A stretch of DNA of 16,550 nt from DATKHR01 sp035510155 (GTDB lineage Bacteria > Acidobacteriota > Vicinamibacteria > Vicinamibacterales > CAVVIG01). Of the stretch, positions 1-6,790 are shown one piece after another (the stretch's first letter is position 1; the number at the start of each line of letters is the position of its first letter). The notes under the pieces were generated by a model. It was given only the letters and a program-made list of their open reading frames with translations, had not been told where the DNA came from and ran no database searches. Made by a program: the position numbers and the translations under genes. The DNA lies in contig DATKHR010000026.1 in assembly GCA_035510155.1 (NCBI GenBank), forward strand, positions 1 to 16,550, read 5' to 3'.

Positions 1-162
1 CCGGTCCGCGACCGGGAGCACTTCCCTTTGCATGAACTCGGCCGCCGTCTGCCCGAACAGTCGCTGTTCGTCCGTCAATTCCTCCCGGACGAACACGTCG
101 TCTGCACTCACGGGCGACGTGAGGAACTGTCCGCCGTTGACCACCGCATGTGCCTGCGTCAT
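1..162 (-). CDS. Acyl-CoA dehydrogenase, N-terminal fragment (cut by window edge)
   Basis: The reverse strand from an ATG at 162 reads open to the window edge for 54 codons, beginning MTQAHAVVNGGQFLTSPV and continuing through REELTDEQRLFGQTAAEFMQ to EVLPVADR. The pattern 'LTDEQRLF..TAAEFMQREVLP' is typical of the first helices of acyl-CoA dehydrogenases, which are FAD enzymes making trans-2-enoyl-CoA in beta-oxidation. The flavin and acyl-CoA sites lie outside the window. A G-rich stretch (GGGGGCAG) just upstream of the ATG could act as a weak ribosome site. The gene is divergent from the SDR/acyl-CoA synthetase run, sharing a 126-base control region. The family call rests on the N-terminus only, but the neighbourhood of other fatty-acid genes agrees with it. 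Confidence 0.8.
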   Translation of the reverse strand, partial: MTQAHAVVNGGQFLTSPVSADDVFVREELTDEQRLFGQTAAEFMQREVLPVADR

Positions 163-177
163 TGCTGCCCCCGAGCC

Positions 178-240
178 GACCCACTCGACCCACCTGATCT
201 ACCCGACCCACCTGACCGACGTGACCTACCCGCCCTACCG
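178..240. repeat. 9-bp tandem repeat in divergent promoter region
   Basis: Seven head-to-tail 9-base units with consensus GACCYACCY fill this stretch: gacccactc, gacccacct, gatctaccc, gacccacct, gaccgacgt, gacctaccc, gccctaccg. An eighth, weaker unit may follow at 241-249. They lie between the two divergent start codons. Forward translation gives a spurious Asp-Pro-rich run upstream of the SDR start, so it should not be annotated as coding. On the minus strand the repeat would lie in the leader of the acyl-CoA dehydrogenase. Confidence 0.75.
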
Positions 241-249
241 ACCGTCCGG

Positions 250-279
250 TTGACGCCCTTGGCGGGTCGGAAGTATAAG
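250..279 (+). promoter_or_regulatory. Sigma70-like promoter for the SDR operon, likely leaderless
   Basis: TTGACG at 250-255 and TATAAG at 274-279 are separated by 18 bases, close to the housekeeping consensus. Initiation 6-9 bases past the -10 box falls at about 285-288, just before the GTG start at 289, so the transcript would have almost no leader. The bases 272-277 read TATACT on the other strand (five of six consensus), so an overlapping divergent -10 box for the acyl-CoA dehydrogenase is possible, though no good -35 box was seen for it. Confidence 0.6.
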
Positions 280-288
280 CCTGCCAAC

Positions 289-1062
289 GTGCCAACCATC
301 AATGAATTGTTCTCCCTCGCCGGCCGGACCGCCATCGTGACCGGCGGGTCGCGTGGCATCGGCCAGGAAATGGCCGAAGGGCTCGCGGAAGCAGGCGCGT
401 CGCTCATGCTCTGCGCGCGCCGCGAGGAGTGGCTCACGCCGACCATCACGGCGATGCGGGCGCGCGGCTTCCGCGTCCAGGGCGAAGTCTGCGACGTCGC
501 CAGGGCCGCCCACGTCCAGGCCCTCGTTGACAAGACGGTCTCGGCTTTCGGGAAAGTCGACATCTTGATCAACAACGCCGGCGTCACGTGGGCCACCGAG
601 CCGGAAGACATGCCGCTCGAAAAGTGGCAGAAGGTCATCGACATCAATCTGACGGGGGCATTTCTTTGCGCCCAGGCCGCGGGGCGCGACATGCTCAAGC
701 GCCAGTGGGGCCGGATCATCAACATCGCGTCGATTGCGGGGATGCACGCTTCGGTTCACGGGCCGCACTATGCGCCATACGCCGCGTCCAAAGCCGGTTT
801 GATGGGTCTGACGCGCGAGCTGGCAGCGTCGTGGGCGCGCAAGGGCATCCGCGTGAACGCCATCGCTCCCGGGTTTTTTCACTCGAGGCTCGCGGATGGC
901 GCGATCGCGCTGGTTGAACCAGCCATCAAGAACGTGAGCCCGATTCCACGAGTGGGCGAGCGGGGCGAGCTCAAGGGGGTTGCAGTGTTTCTCGCGGCCG
1001 ACGCATCCAACTACATCACGGGGCAGACCATCGTCGTCGACGGAGGGCGGACGATCGTATGA
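289..1062 (+). CDS. SDR family oxidoreductase (3-ketoacyl reductase-like)
   Basis: A 257-residue classical short-chain dehydrogenase/reductase, normal length for the family. Visible features are the NAD(P)-binding TGGSRGIG (residues 18-25), NNAG (95-98), Asn120, Ser148 and the YAASK catalytic Tyr164/Lys168, and the C-terminal TGQTIVVDGG typical of FabG-like and gluconate 5-dehydrogenase-like enzymes. The exact substrate cannot be read from the sequence; the neighbours suggest a 3-hydroxyacyl/3-ketoacyl-CoA or related alcohol. The GTG at 289 was chosen because family similarity begins there (PTINELFSLAGRTAIVTGG) and a good -10 box lies just upstream. The open frame runs back to base 28, but through a 9-bp repeat with no family similarity. 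The stop overlaps the next start (ATGA), indicating translational coupling. Confidence 0.88.
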   Translation: MPTINELFSLAGRTAIVTGGSRGIGQEMAEGLAEAGASLMLCARREEWLTPTITAMRARGFRVQGEVCDVARAAHVQALVDKTVSAFGKVDILINNAGVTWATEPEDMPLEKWQKVIDINLTGAFLCAQAAGRDMLKRQWGRIINIASIAGMHASVHGPHYAPYAASKAGLMGLTRELAASWARKGIRVNAIAPGFFHSRLADGAIALVEPAIKNVSPIPRVGERGELKGVAVFLAADASNYITGQTIVVDGGRTIV

Positions 1063-2759
1063 CCGCCCCGGTCTCGACGCTCGCGACTGTCCGACCCTGG
1101 CTGAAGCACCTGGACTACTGGGTGCCGCACGGCCTTTCGTACCCAACCCGGCCGCTGACCGAAATCCTGGATCTGACAGCCGTCGACATGGCCGATCGCG
1201 CGGCGACGCATTTTCTCGGCGCCGAGTTGACATTCGGCGAGCTCAAGCGGCAGTCGGACAGACTCGCCGCCTCGCTCGCCGAGATGGGCATTGTCAAGGG
1301 CGACCGCGTCGCTATCATGCTGCCGAACTGCCCGCAGTACATCATCGCGGCGTTCGCCATCCTCCGAATCGGCGCGGTCGTCGTCAACATCAATCCAAGC
1401 TATACGGCGCGCGAGCTCGTCATCGTCGCGGTCGATTCCGGCGCGCGCCTGCTCATCACGCTCGACGCCCTGGCGCCACTGGCGCAAGGGGTCAAAGATC
1501 GAACGTCCTTCGAGCGGATCGTTGTGACGTCGCTCGCAGAGTACTCGGGGGCCGCTGCCCCAGCCCCTCAGGTTGCCGACGCCGTTTCGCTGGCTCAGCT
1601 CGTCGCGCCGCGGTCCGCGGAGGCGTCGGCGGCCTTGACGTCAGGGGCGCCGATCGAGATCGACTCCGGGGACTTGGCGGTCCTTCAATACACGGGCGGA
1701 ACGACGGGGACGCCCAAGGGCGCGATGCTGACGCACGGCAACATCTTCGCCAACGTGATTCAGACTGAGATGTGGACGAATCCCGCGCACGTCTACGCAC
1801 GAAGCGAGCGCTATCTCGTCGTGATCCCGTACTTCCACATCTATGCGTTCACAGTCTGCATGATGACCGGCGTTCGCCTCGGCGCGCTGCAGGTCATTCA
1901 TCCCAAATACGATCCCGACCAAGTGCTCGCGTCCATCCGCGATTTCCGCCCGACTTACTTTCCAGCGGTCCCCACCGTGTTCGTGTCGCTGCTCAACCAT
2001 CCGAAGGTGCGCGAGTACGGGCTCGAGCGCGTGCGCAGTTTCAACAGCGGCGGTGCACCGTGTCCGGTAGAGGTCCTGGACGAGTGGGAGCGGCGGATCG
2101 GCCGGCCGCTCAACGAAGGCTACGGTCTGTCGGAGACTTCACCTGTGACACACTCCACACCGCAGCTCGCCCGGCGCCGCATGGGAACGATCGGGCTGCC
2201 TTTCCCCGACACCGACATGAAGATCGTGGATCTCGAGCTTGGAACGCGAGAGCTTGCGACCGGCGAGGTCGGCGAGTTGTGCATCTCCGGCCCTCAAGTC
2301 ATGAAGGGCTACTGGAACAAGCCCGAAGAAACCGCCGCGGCGCTGCGGCGCGGCCCTGACGGCCGGATCTGGCTGCACACCGGCGACATCGCCTCTGTCG
2401 ACTGCGATGGCTTCACATCCATTGTCCAACGCAAGAAAGACATGATCATCGTGGACGGCTTCAACGTGTATCCATCGGAGGTCGAGTCCATTCTGTACAT
2501 ACACCCGGCGGTGAGACTCGCCGCGGTCATCGGCGTTCCCGACAAGTATCATGGCGAGGTCGTCAAAGCCTGCATCGCGCTCAAGACCGGCGCGACGGTG
2601 ACGGCAGAGGAGATGATCGAACACTGCCGGACGAGCCTCGCCGAATACAAGGTGCCTCGCCAGGTCGAGGTGCGCGACACGCTGCCGATGAGCGCCGTCG
2701 GGAAGATTCTGTATCGCGTGCTGCGTGAAGAACATGCGGCATTGAGCCGTCAATCATGA
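1059..2759 (+). CDS. Long-chain fatty-acid--CoA ligase (FadD-like, AMP-forming)
   Basis: A 566-residue member of the ANL superfamily, which activates a carboxylic acid to an acyl-adenylate and then an acyl-CoA. It carries the P-loop YTGGTTGTPKG (about residues 211-221), the NEGYGLSETSP motif, WLHTGDIASVDCDG with the adenylate-contacting Asp, the hinge region KKDMIIVDGFNVYPSEVE, and near the C-terminus SAVGKILYRVLR with the catalytic Lys. All core motifs look intact and length is normal. Medium- to long-chain fatty acids are the likely substrates given the beta-oxidation neighbours, but aromatic acids cannot be excluded. Both ends overlap neighbours by four bases (ATGA at 1059 and 2756), so it is translated as the middle gene of a tight three-gene operon. 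Confidence 0.9.
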   Translation: MTAPVSTLATVRPWLKHLDYWVPHGLSYPTRPLTEILDLTAVDMADRAATHFLGAELTFGELKRQSDRLAASLAEMGIVKGDRVAIMLPNCPQYIIAAFAILRIGAVVVNINPSYTARELVIVAVDSGARLLITLDALAPLAQGVKDRTSFERIVVTSLAEYSGAAAPAPQVADAVSLAQLVAPRSAEASAALTSGAPIEIDSGDLAVLQYTGGTTGTPKGAMLTHGNIFANVIQTEMWTNPAHVYARSERYLVVIPYFHIYAFTVCMMTGVRLGALQVIHPKYDPDQVLASIRDFRPTYFPAVPTVFVSLLNHPKVREYGLERVRSFNSGGAPCPVEVLDEWERRIGRPLNEGYGLSETSPVTHSTPQLARRRMGTIGLPFPDTDMKIVDLELGTRELATGEVGELCISGPQVMKGYWNKPEETAAALRRGPDGRIWLHTGDIASVDCDGFTSIVQRKKDMIIVDGFNVYPSEVESILYIHPAVRLAAVIGVPDKYHGEVVKACIALKTGATVTAEEMIEHCRTSLAEYKVPRQVEVRDTLPMSAVGKILYRVLREEHAALSRQS

Positions 2760-3235
2760 GCCCTGACACGAGTCTCGACGTACGCCGCAAGCTGAGCGGC
2801 CTCGAGTTTTTTCGCATGATGCTCAGCGGGGAAGCGCCTCACCCGCCGATGCTCAACCTGCTCGGCATACGGCTGGTCGAGGTGGAAGCCGGCCGCGTCG
2901 TGTTCGCCGCGAATGTCGACGAACGCTTTTACAACGGCACCGGCGTCGCGCACGGCGGGTTCGCGTCGACACTGCTCGACACGGCGCTCGGGTGCTGCGT
3001 CAACTCGACAACCCCGCCTGGACGGCGGTTTACGACGCTCGAGCTCAAGGTCAACCTGACCCGCCCGTTGACGGCGGCGGCCAACCCGCTCCGTTGTGAA
3101 GGCAAGGTTCTTCACGTAGGGGGACGCACGGCGCTCTCCGAAGCCTGGATACACGGCGGCGACGGGAAGCTCTACGCCCACGGCACGACGACCTGCATCA
3201 TCGTCGAGCCGCCGCGCGGAACACTCGAACCGTAA
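2756..3235 (+). CDS. PaaI-family hotdog thioesterase
   Basis: A 159-residue single-domain hotdog protein. The signature is VAHGGFASTLLDTALGCC (His66-Gly67-Gly68, with Asp75 in the catalytic position), followed by TTLELKVNLTRPL and ALSEAWI, the strands expected for the 4HBT/PaaI fold. Such enzymes hydrolyse acyl-CoA or aryl-CoA thioesters, releasing CoA; here it probably relieves CoA trapping or sets the exit point of the acyl-CoA pathway encoded around it. The ATG overlaps the ligase stop (ATGA). Most relatives are about 130-160 residues; the extra 25 or so N-terminal residues (LSGLEFFRMMLSGEAPHPPM) are common in this subgroup. Confidence 0.88.
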   Translation: MSPDTSLDVRRKLSGLEFFRMMLSGEAPHPPMLNLLGIRLVEVEAGRVVFAANVDERFYNGTGVAHGGFASTLLDTALGCCVNSTTPPGRRFTTLELKVNLTRPLTAAANPLRCEGKVLHVGGRTALSEAWIHGGDGKLYAHGTTTCIIVEPPRGTLEP

Positions 3236-3269
3236 CTCGAGCCGTCATGGCGGCGAATCGCTCGCATGG

Positions 3270-3284
3270 TAGGCTAGCCGGCTA
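3270..3284 (+). promoter_or_regulatory. Possible -10 box and 10-bp palindrome at the fadB/J-like start
   Basis: TAGGCT (3270-3275) lies 8 bases before the ATG at 3284, and TAGCCGGCTA (3275-3284) is a perfect palindrome ending on the A of the start codon. No convincing -35 box or Shine-Dalgarno sequence is visible in the 48-base gap after the thioesterase. The same TAGGCT hexamer stands 7 bases before the rdgB start on the other strand. This may be a leaderless internal promoter, but the evidence is weak. Confidence 0.25.
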
Positions 3285-5518
3285 TGGCCGACTCTGGACT
3301 TAATGTTGGTACCGTGCGTTACGACATCAGAGACCGCGTCGCGGTCGTGACGGTCGACAACCCGCCGGTCAACGCGCTCAGTCCCGCCGTCTGGACCGGC
3401 ATCGACGAAGCGATCGCGCGCGCGAATGCCGACCCCATCGCTGACGCCATCGTCCTTGTCGGCGCGGGCACGACCTTCATCGCCGGCGCGGACATCAAAG
3501 TGTTCGATACGTTGAAGACGCGCGAGGATTCCCTCGCGCGCTCTGCCGCCACACACGCGCTGCTCAGGCGCATGGAGGACTCGACGAAACCGCTCGTCGC
3601 AGCGCTTCACGGCAACACGCTCGGCGGCGGGATGGAAGTCGCCATGTCCTGCCACTTCCGCGTGGCGGTCGGACCCGGCGGGTCGGGGAATGAAGGCCCC
3701 CGAGGCGGAGGAAGTCGCCCCGTGAGCGAGCCGGTGGCGAAGGTCGGGCAGCCCGAAGTACTCCTCGGCATCATCCCCGGCGCCGGCGGCACCCAACGCC
3801 TGCCCCGCCTCGCGGGAGTCGAGCTGGCCCTCCAAATGTGCACCGACGGCAAACCGATCGCCGCCCCCCAGGCCAAAACAGCCGGCCTGATCGACCAGAT
3901 CGTCGAAGGCGACCTGCTCGCGAGCGCGATCGCTTTTGCCAAGTCGAAGGCCGCGAAGCACGAGATCCGCAAGACGCGCGAGATCGCCGTCAGCGAGGAC
4001 AGCGTCAAGAAGGGACTCGAAGCGTGCGCAGCCATGCGCCTTGCGCTGGCCAAAACGGCGAGAGGCATGCGCGCGCCGTTCGCCGTCGTCGACGCGGTCG
4101 AAGCCGGATTGCGGCTTGGCTTCGACGCAGGATCCATTCGCGAGCGCGAGATCTTCGCCGATTGCGTGGTCTCGACTGAATCGAAGGCGCTTCGCCATTT
4201 GTTCTTCGCCGAGCGGGAAGCCGCAAAGGTGACGCCGCGCACCGCTCCCGGGGGAAGCGACTTTGCCCCCACGCCCGCGGACATCCGGCGCGCCGCCGTC
4301 GTCGGCGCCGGCACGATGGGCGGCGGCATCGCCATGAACTACGCGAACGCCGGGATCCCGGTCCTGCTGAAGGAGATCGATCAGGCGGCGCTCGACCGGG
4401 GCTTGGCAACCATCCGCAGGAACTACGACGTCACCATGTCGAAGGGCAAGATCAGCCCGGCCCAGCTCGAGAGGACCATGGCGCTCATCACGCCGACAAC
4501 GAGCTACGACGGGTTCCACCAGGTGGACATTGTCACCGAGGCCGTGTTCGAGAACATGGAGCTCAAGAAGGCCACCTTTGCGGAGCTCGGCAAGGTCACC
4601 AGGTCGGACTGCATCCTCGCTTCGAATTCTTCAACCCTCGACATCGATGAGTTCGCGCGGTCGAGCGGACGTCCGTCCCAGGTCCTCGGACACCACTACT
4701 TCAGTCCGGCGAACGTGATGAAACTCGTCGAGATCGTCCGCGGACGCGCTACGGACCCGGGCGTGATTGCCGCGTCCCTCAAGCTGGCCAAGCGCCTGGG
4801 CAAGGTCGGTGTCGTCGTCGGCAACTGTTTCGGGTTCGTCGCGAACCGCATGCTGGCGTACTACATGCGGGAGGCCTATCTCCTGCTTGAGGAGGGCGCC
4901 AGCGTCGAGCAGATCGACAAGGCGCTGACCGACTTCGGGCTGCCCGTCGGCCCGTTCGGGATGCAGGATATCGCCGGCATCGACGTGGGGGCGCGCATCA
5001 GGCAGTACTTGAAGTCGATCGGCAAAACGCGCGCGGAAGGGCCGCAGTCGGAAATCCCCGATCGGCTGTTCGACATGGGCCGCTACGGGCAAAAGACCGG
5101 CGCCGGTTGGTACAAATATGACGCGCCGGGAAGCCGCAACCGTACGCCCGATCCGCTGATCGAAGAGCTGGCTGCGCAGGCCGCGGCGAGACGCGGCATC
5201 ACACGTCAACCGATCGCCAATGAAGAAATCATCGCACGCATTACCACGGCGCTGGCCAACGAAGGCGCGCAGGTGCTGGAGGACGGCTACGCGACGAGGG
5301 CGGGCGATATCGACGTCATCTACGTCTACGGATTCGGGTTTCCCCGCTATCGCGGCGGACCGATGTTCTACGCGGACACGGTGGGTCTGCCGGTCGTCCT
5401 CCGGCGGGTCCAGGAGTATCGCGCACGGTTCGGTGATTACTGGAGGCCTGCGGCGCTCCTCGAACGGCTCGTCACGGAAGGTCGTGGGTTTTATTCCGCA
5501 GCTCCGGTGCCTGCTTAA
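3284..5518 (+). CDS. Bifunctional enoyl-CoA hydratase / 3-hydroxyacyl-CoA dehydrogenase (FadB/FadJ-like)
   Basis: 744 residues with the usual domain order. The N-terminal crotonase domain (1-about 290) has the oxyanion segments FIAGADIKVF and GNTLGGGME, with both expected catalytic Glu residues: Glu118 in GGGMEV and Glu158 in GQPEV. The 3-hydroxyacyl-CoA dehydrogenase Rossmann domain begins at VVGAGTMGGGIA (339-350); catalytic His471 lies in GHHYFSP and Glu483 in KLVEIVRG. Two C-terminal 3HCDH repeats follow (PFGMQDIAGIDV and YGFGFPRYRGGPMFYAD). It hydrates 2-enoyl-CoA and oxidises the 3-hydroxyacyl-CoA with NAD. A 20-residue Gly-rich insertion (130-149) sits inside the crotonase domain, making the protein slightly longer than typical 715-730 residue relatives. 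A partner thiolase is not in the window. MaoC follows three bases after the stop. Confidence 0.92.
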   Translation: MADSGLNVGTVRYDIRDRVAVVTVDNPPVNALSPAVWTGIDEAIARANADPIADAIVLVGAGTTFIAGADIKVFDTLKTREDSLARSAATHALLRRMEDSTKPLVAALHGNTLGGGMEVAMSCHFRVAVGPGGSGNEGPRGGGSRPVSEPVAKVGQPEVLLGIIPGAGGTQRLPRLAGVELALQMCTDGKPIAAPQAKTAGLIDQIVEGDLLASAIAFAKSKAAKHEIRKTREIAVSEDSVKKGLEACAAMRLALAKTARGMRAPFAVVDAVEAGLRLGFDAGSIREREIFADCVVSTESKALRHLFFAEREAAKVTPRTAPGGSDFAPTPADIRRAAVVGAGTMGGGIAMNYANAGIPVLLKEIDQAALDRGLATIRRNYDVTMSKGKISPAQLERTMALITPTTSYDGFHQVDIVTEAVFENMELKKATFAELGKVTRSDCILASNSSTLDIDEFARSSGRPSQVLGHHYFSPANVMKLVEIVRGRATDPGVIAASLKLAKRLGKVGVVVGNCFGFVANRMLAYYMREAYLLLEEGASVEQIDKALTDFGLPVGPFGMQDIAGIDVGARIRQYLKSIGKTRAEGPQSEIPDRLFDMGRYGQKTGAGWYKYDAPGSRNRTPDPLIEELAAQAAARRGITRQPIANEEIIARITTALANEGAQVLEDGYATRAGDIDVIYVYGFGFPRYRGGPMFYADTVGLPVVLRRVQEYRARFGDYWRPAALLERLVTEGRGFYSAAPVPA
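3671..3730 (+). repeat. 60-bp in-frame insertion within the crotonase domain
   Basis: Family members normally read straight from 'CHFRVAV' to 'xAKVGQPEVLLGIIPG'. Here about 60 bases coding GPGGSGNEGPRGGGSRPVSE separate the two. The insert is G/C-rich, begins with the inverted repeat GACCCGGCGGGTC (3672-3684), and is flanked by GTGGCG on both sides (3662-3667 and 3733-3738). Length is a multiple of three, so both catalytic Glu residues remain in frame. It looks like a small mobile or amplified sequence captured inside a gene, but only one copy is present in the window. Confidence 0.5.
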
Positions 5519-5521
5519 CAC

Positions 5522-5977
5522 GTGGTCACCATCGACATAAGGGCCCTCGTCGACAACGTTGGACGCGAGCTCGGTGTCAGCGAATGGCACCAGGTCACGC
5601 AGGAGCGGATTGACGAGTTCGCTGACGCCACCGGCGATCGTCAGTGGATTCACGTCGATAGGGCGCGCGCGGCAAGCGAGTCGCCGTTCAAGACCACGAT
5701 CGCGCACGGGTTCCTCACGCTGTCGCTTGCGAGCTCCTTGATCCGCAGCGCGCTGCAGTTCGACGGCGCGCGCATGGCCATCAACTACGGCTTGAACCGC
5801 GTTCGCTTCATGGCCCCCGTGCCCTCGGGCAGCCGCGTCAGGGGACGGTTCGCGCTCGCGTCCGTCGAGGAAACCGGTGGAGCGGTGCAGGCCATCTGGC
5901 AGGTCACGATCGAGCGGGAAGGCATCGAGAAACCGTGCTGCGTCGCGGAATGGCTCGTCCGCTACTACCCGGCCTAG
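5522..5977 (+). CDS. MaoC-family (R)-specific enoyl-CoA hydratase-like protein
   Basis: A 151-residue hotdog protein with the hydratase-2 motif: FADATGDRQWIHVD places the catalytic pair at Asp39 and His44, followed by SPFKTTIAHGFLTLSL, the usual core of MaoC dehydratases. Length matches the family. These enzymes hydrate trans-2-enoyl-CoA to the (R)-3-hydroxyacyl-CoA or run the reverse dehydration. Together with the (S)-specific hydratase just upstream, it could allow epimer exchange or use of branched or odd intermediates; that role is inferred. The start is GTG, three bases after the previous stop; no Shine-Dalgarno sequence is evident, so translation is likely coupled to the upstream gene. 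It closes the acyl-CoA block. Confidence 0.85.
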   Translation: MVTIDIRALVDNVGRELGVSEWHQVTQERIDEFADATGDRQWIHVDRARAASESPFKTTIAHGFLTLSLASSLIRSALQFDGARMAINYGLNRVRFMAPVPSGSRVRGRFALASVEETGGAVQAIWQVTIEREGIEKPCCVAEWLVRYYPA

Positions 5978-5987
5978 ACTCATCTGC

Positions 5988-5995
5988 GTTACAAT
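5988..5995 (+). promoter_or_regulatory. Candidate -10 region for the PEGA-protein gene
   Basis: TACAAT at 5990-5995, within GCGTTACAATA (5986-5996 region), is a good -10 box; no matching -35 box was found at 16-18 bases. It would give a leader of roughly 30 bases before the ATG at 6034. A nearly identical string, GCGTCACAATA, lies upstream of the MoxR gene (15290-15300), which adds support. Confidence 0.4.
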
Positions 5996-6033
5996 AGAGT
6001 TGCCAGCCAAGCCGCCTGACGAGTGGGTCTGCC

Positions 6034-6729
6034 ATGCATCTCTCGAAAGTTTCCTTGAAGTCACCGCAGAAGTTACTGCTCCTGCTGTTCGTTGCCGCCG
6101 TGTGCGTAGCAGTTGCGGCGCCGGAGGCCGCCGCGCAGCGCGGCGGCGGGCATGCTGCGGCCGGCGGCGGCCGCGCGGTTGCTGCGGGAGCACGCGCGCC
6201 GGCCCCGGCAGTCGTTGGACACGCTGTCCCGAGGCCGGGCTATCCTGGTTATCCATCGCACCCGATCGCGGGCTACCCAGGTTATCCGTACCATCCCTAC
6301 TACCCGTACTACTACCATGGGTACTATCCGTACTATCCGTACTACCCATACTACGGGTCGGGGTGGTCGATCGGAATCGGCGTGGGCTTCGGCTTCGGCT
6401 ACGGTTACGGCTATCCGTACGGTTACCCGTATGGCTACTACGGATATCCGTACGGGTACCCGTACTACCCGCCAGCCGGCGCTGTCGCAGCGGCACCCGG
6501 GGCGGCCTATGGCGGCCTCAAGATCGACGGCGCCATCCCCGACGCGCAAGTGTTCGCGGATGGCTACTACGTTGGGGTCGTGGGCCGCGACGGCTCGTCA
6601 GACAAGCTGAACCTGCAAGCGGGCGTCCACAAAATGGAAATCCGCGGCGCTGGTCAAGAGCCAATCGAGTTCGACGTCAACGTTCAGCCGGGCCAGACGA
6701 TCACGTATCACGCCGGTGGTCCGCGCTGA
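6034..6729 (+). CDS. Exported Tyr/Pro/Gly-rich PEGA-domain protein
   Basis: 231 residues. An N-terminal signal peptide is clear: KSPQKLLLLLFVAAVCVAVA, with likely cleavage after EAAA (about residue 34). A Gly/Ala-rich stretch follows, then a very low-complexity Tyr-Pro-Gly region (about 68-148) of YPGYP, HPYYPYYY, PYYPYYP and FGFGYGYGYPYGYP runs. The C-terminal 70 residues (from LKIDGAIPDAQVFADGYYVG, residue 162 on) fit a PEGA domain, a small beta fold common in envelope proteins. Function is unknown; adhesion, surface assembly or peptidoglycan contact are possibilities suggested by the secreted, aromatic-rich layout and the peptidoglycan amidase next door. The ATG at 6034 is set by the signal peptide; GAGTGGG upstream is at best a weak ribosome site. 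Confidence 0.8.
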   Translation: MHLSKVSLKSPQKLLLLLFVAAVCVAVAAPEAAAQRGGGHAAAGGGRAVAAGARAPAPAVVGHAVPRPGYPGYPSHPIAGYPGYPYHPYYPYYYHGYYPYYPYYPYYGSGWSIGIGVGFGFGYGYGYPYGYPYGYYGYPYGYPYYPPAGAVAAAPGAAYGGLKIDGAIPDAQVFADGYYVGVVGRDGSSDKLNLQAGVHKMEIRGAGQEPIEFDVNVQPGQTITYHAGGPR

Positions 6730-6740
6730 ACCGTTCTGCG

Positions 6741-6761
6741 TTGACACAGATGAGGCATAAT
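6741..6761 (+). promoter_or_regulatory. TTGACA and CATAAT boxes upstream of the amidase (odd spacing)
   Basis: A perfect -35 hexamer TTGACA (6741-6746) and a good -10-like CATAAT (6756-6761) lie 70 bases downstream of nothing but the PEGA stop, but only 9 bases apart rather than 16-18. They may belong to separate or alternative promoters, or CATAAT may act with a weak upstream element. The CATAAT box abuts the hairpin described next. Confidence 0.35.
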
Positions 6762-6790
6762 GGGGAATCTCGCGTAGTCGAGATTCTCCA
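6761..6790 (+). promoter_or_regulatory. Inverted repeat / hairpin ending at the amidase start codon
   Basis: Bases 6765-6772 (GAATCTCG) and 6779-6786 (CGAGATTC) are a perfect 8-bp inverted repeat around a 6-base loop. Pairing extends outward through one G-U, two G-C and one T-A pair to a 12-bp stem (6761-6772 with 6779-6790). The right arm ends directly before the TTG start at 6791, so there is no Shine-Dalgarno sequence. No T-run follows, so it does not look like an intrinsic terminator. It may be an operator or an RNA structure controlling translation. Confidence 0.6.

Noticed and set aside
178..240. Repeat as a CRISPR array
   Set aside because: Units are 9 bases with no spacers; CRISPR repeats are longer and separated by unique spacers.
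261..270. GGCGGGTCGG shared with the crotonase insertion (3677-3686)
   Set aside because: A ten-base match in GC-rich DNA can occur by chance and does not extend further, so it is not evidence for a second copy of the insert.
28..288. N-terminal extension of the SDR open frame
   Set aside because: It is antisense to the acyl-CoA dehydrogenase start, runs through a 9-bp repeat and a promoter, and has no SDR similarity; homology begins at the GTG at 289.
4631..6496. Long minus-strand open frame (621 codons)
   Set aside because: It lies opposite three well-supported genes and reads as Arg/Ser/Asp-rich sequence typical of the antisense of GC-rich genes; no domain is recognisable.
6034..6729. 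PEGA gene as random low-complexity non-coding DNA
   Set aside because: It has a clear signal peptide and a normal C-terminal PEGA-like domain in one frame, so it is a real gene.
6761..6790. Hairpin as a rho-independent terminator of the PEGA gene
   Set aside because: No T-run follows the stem and the next start codon is directly adjacent, so a control role for the amidase is more likely.
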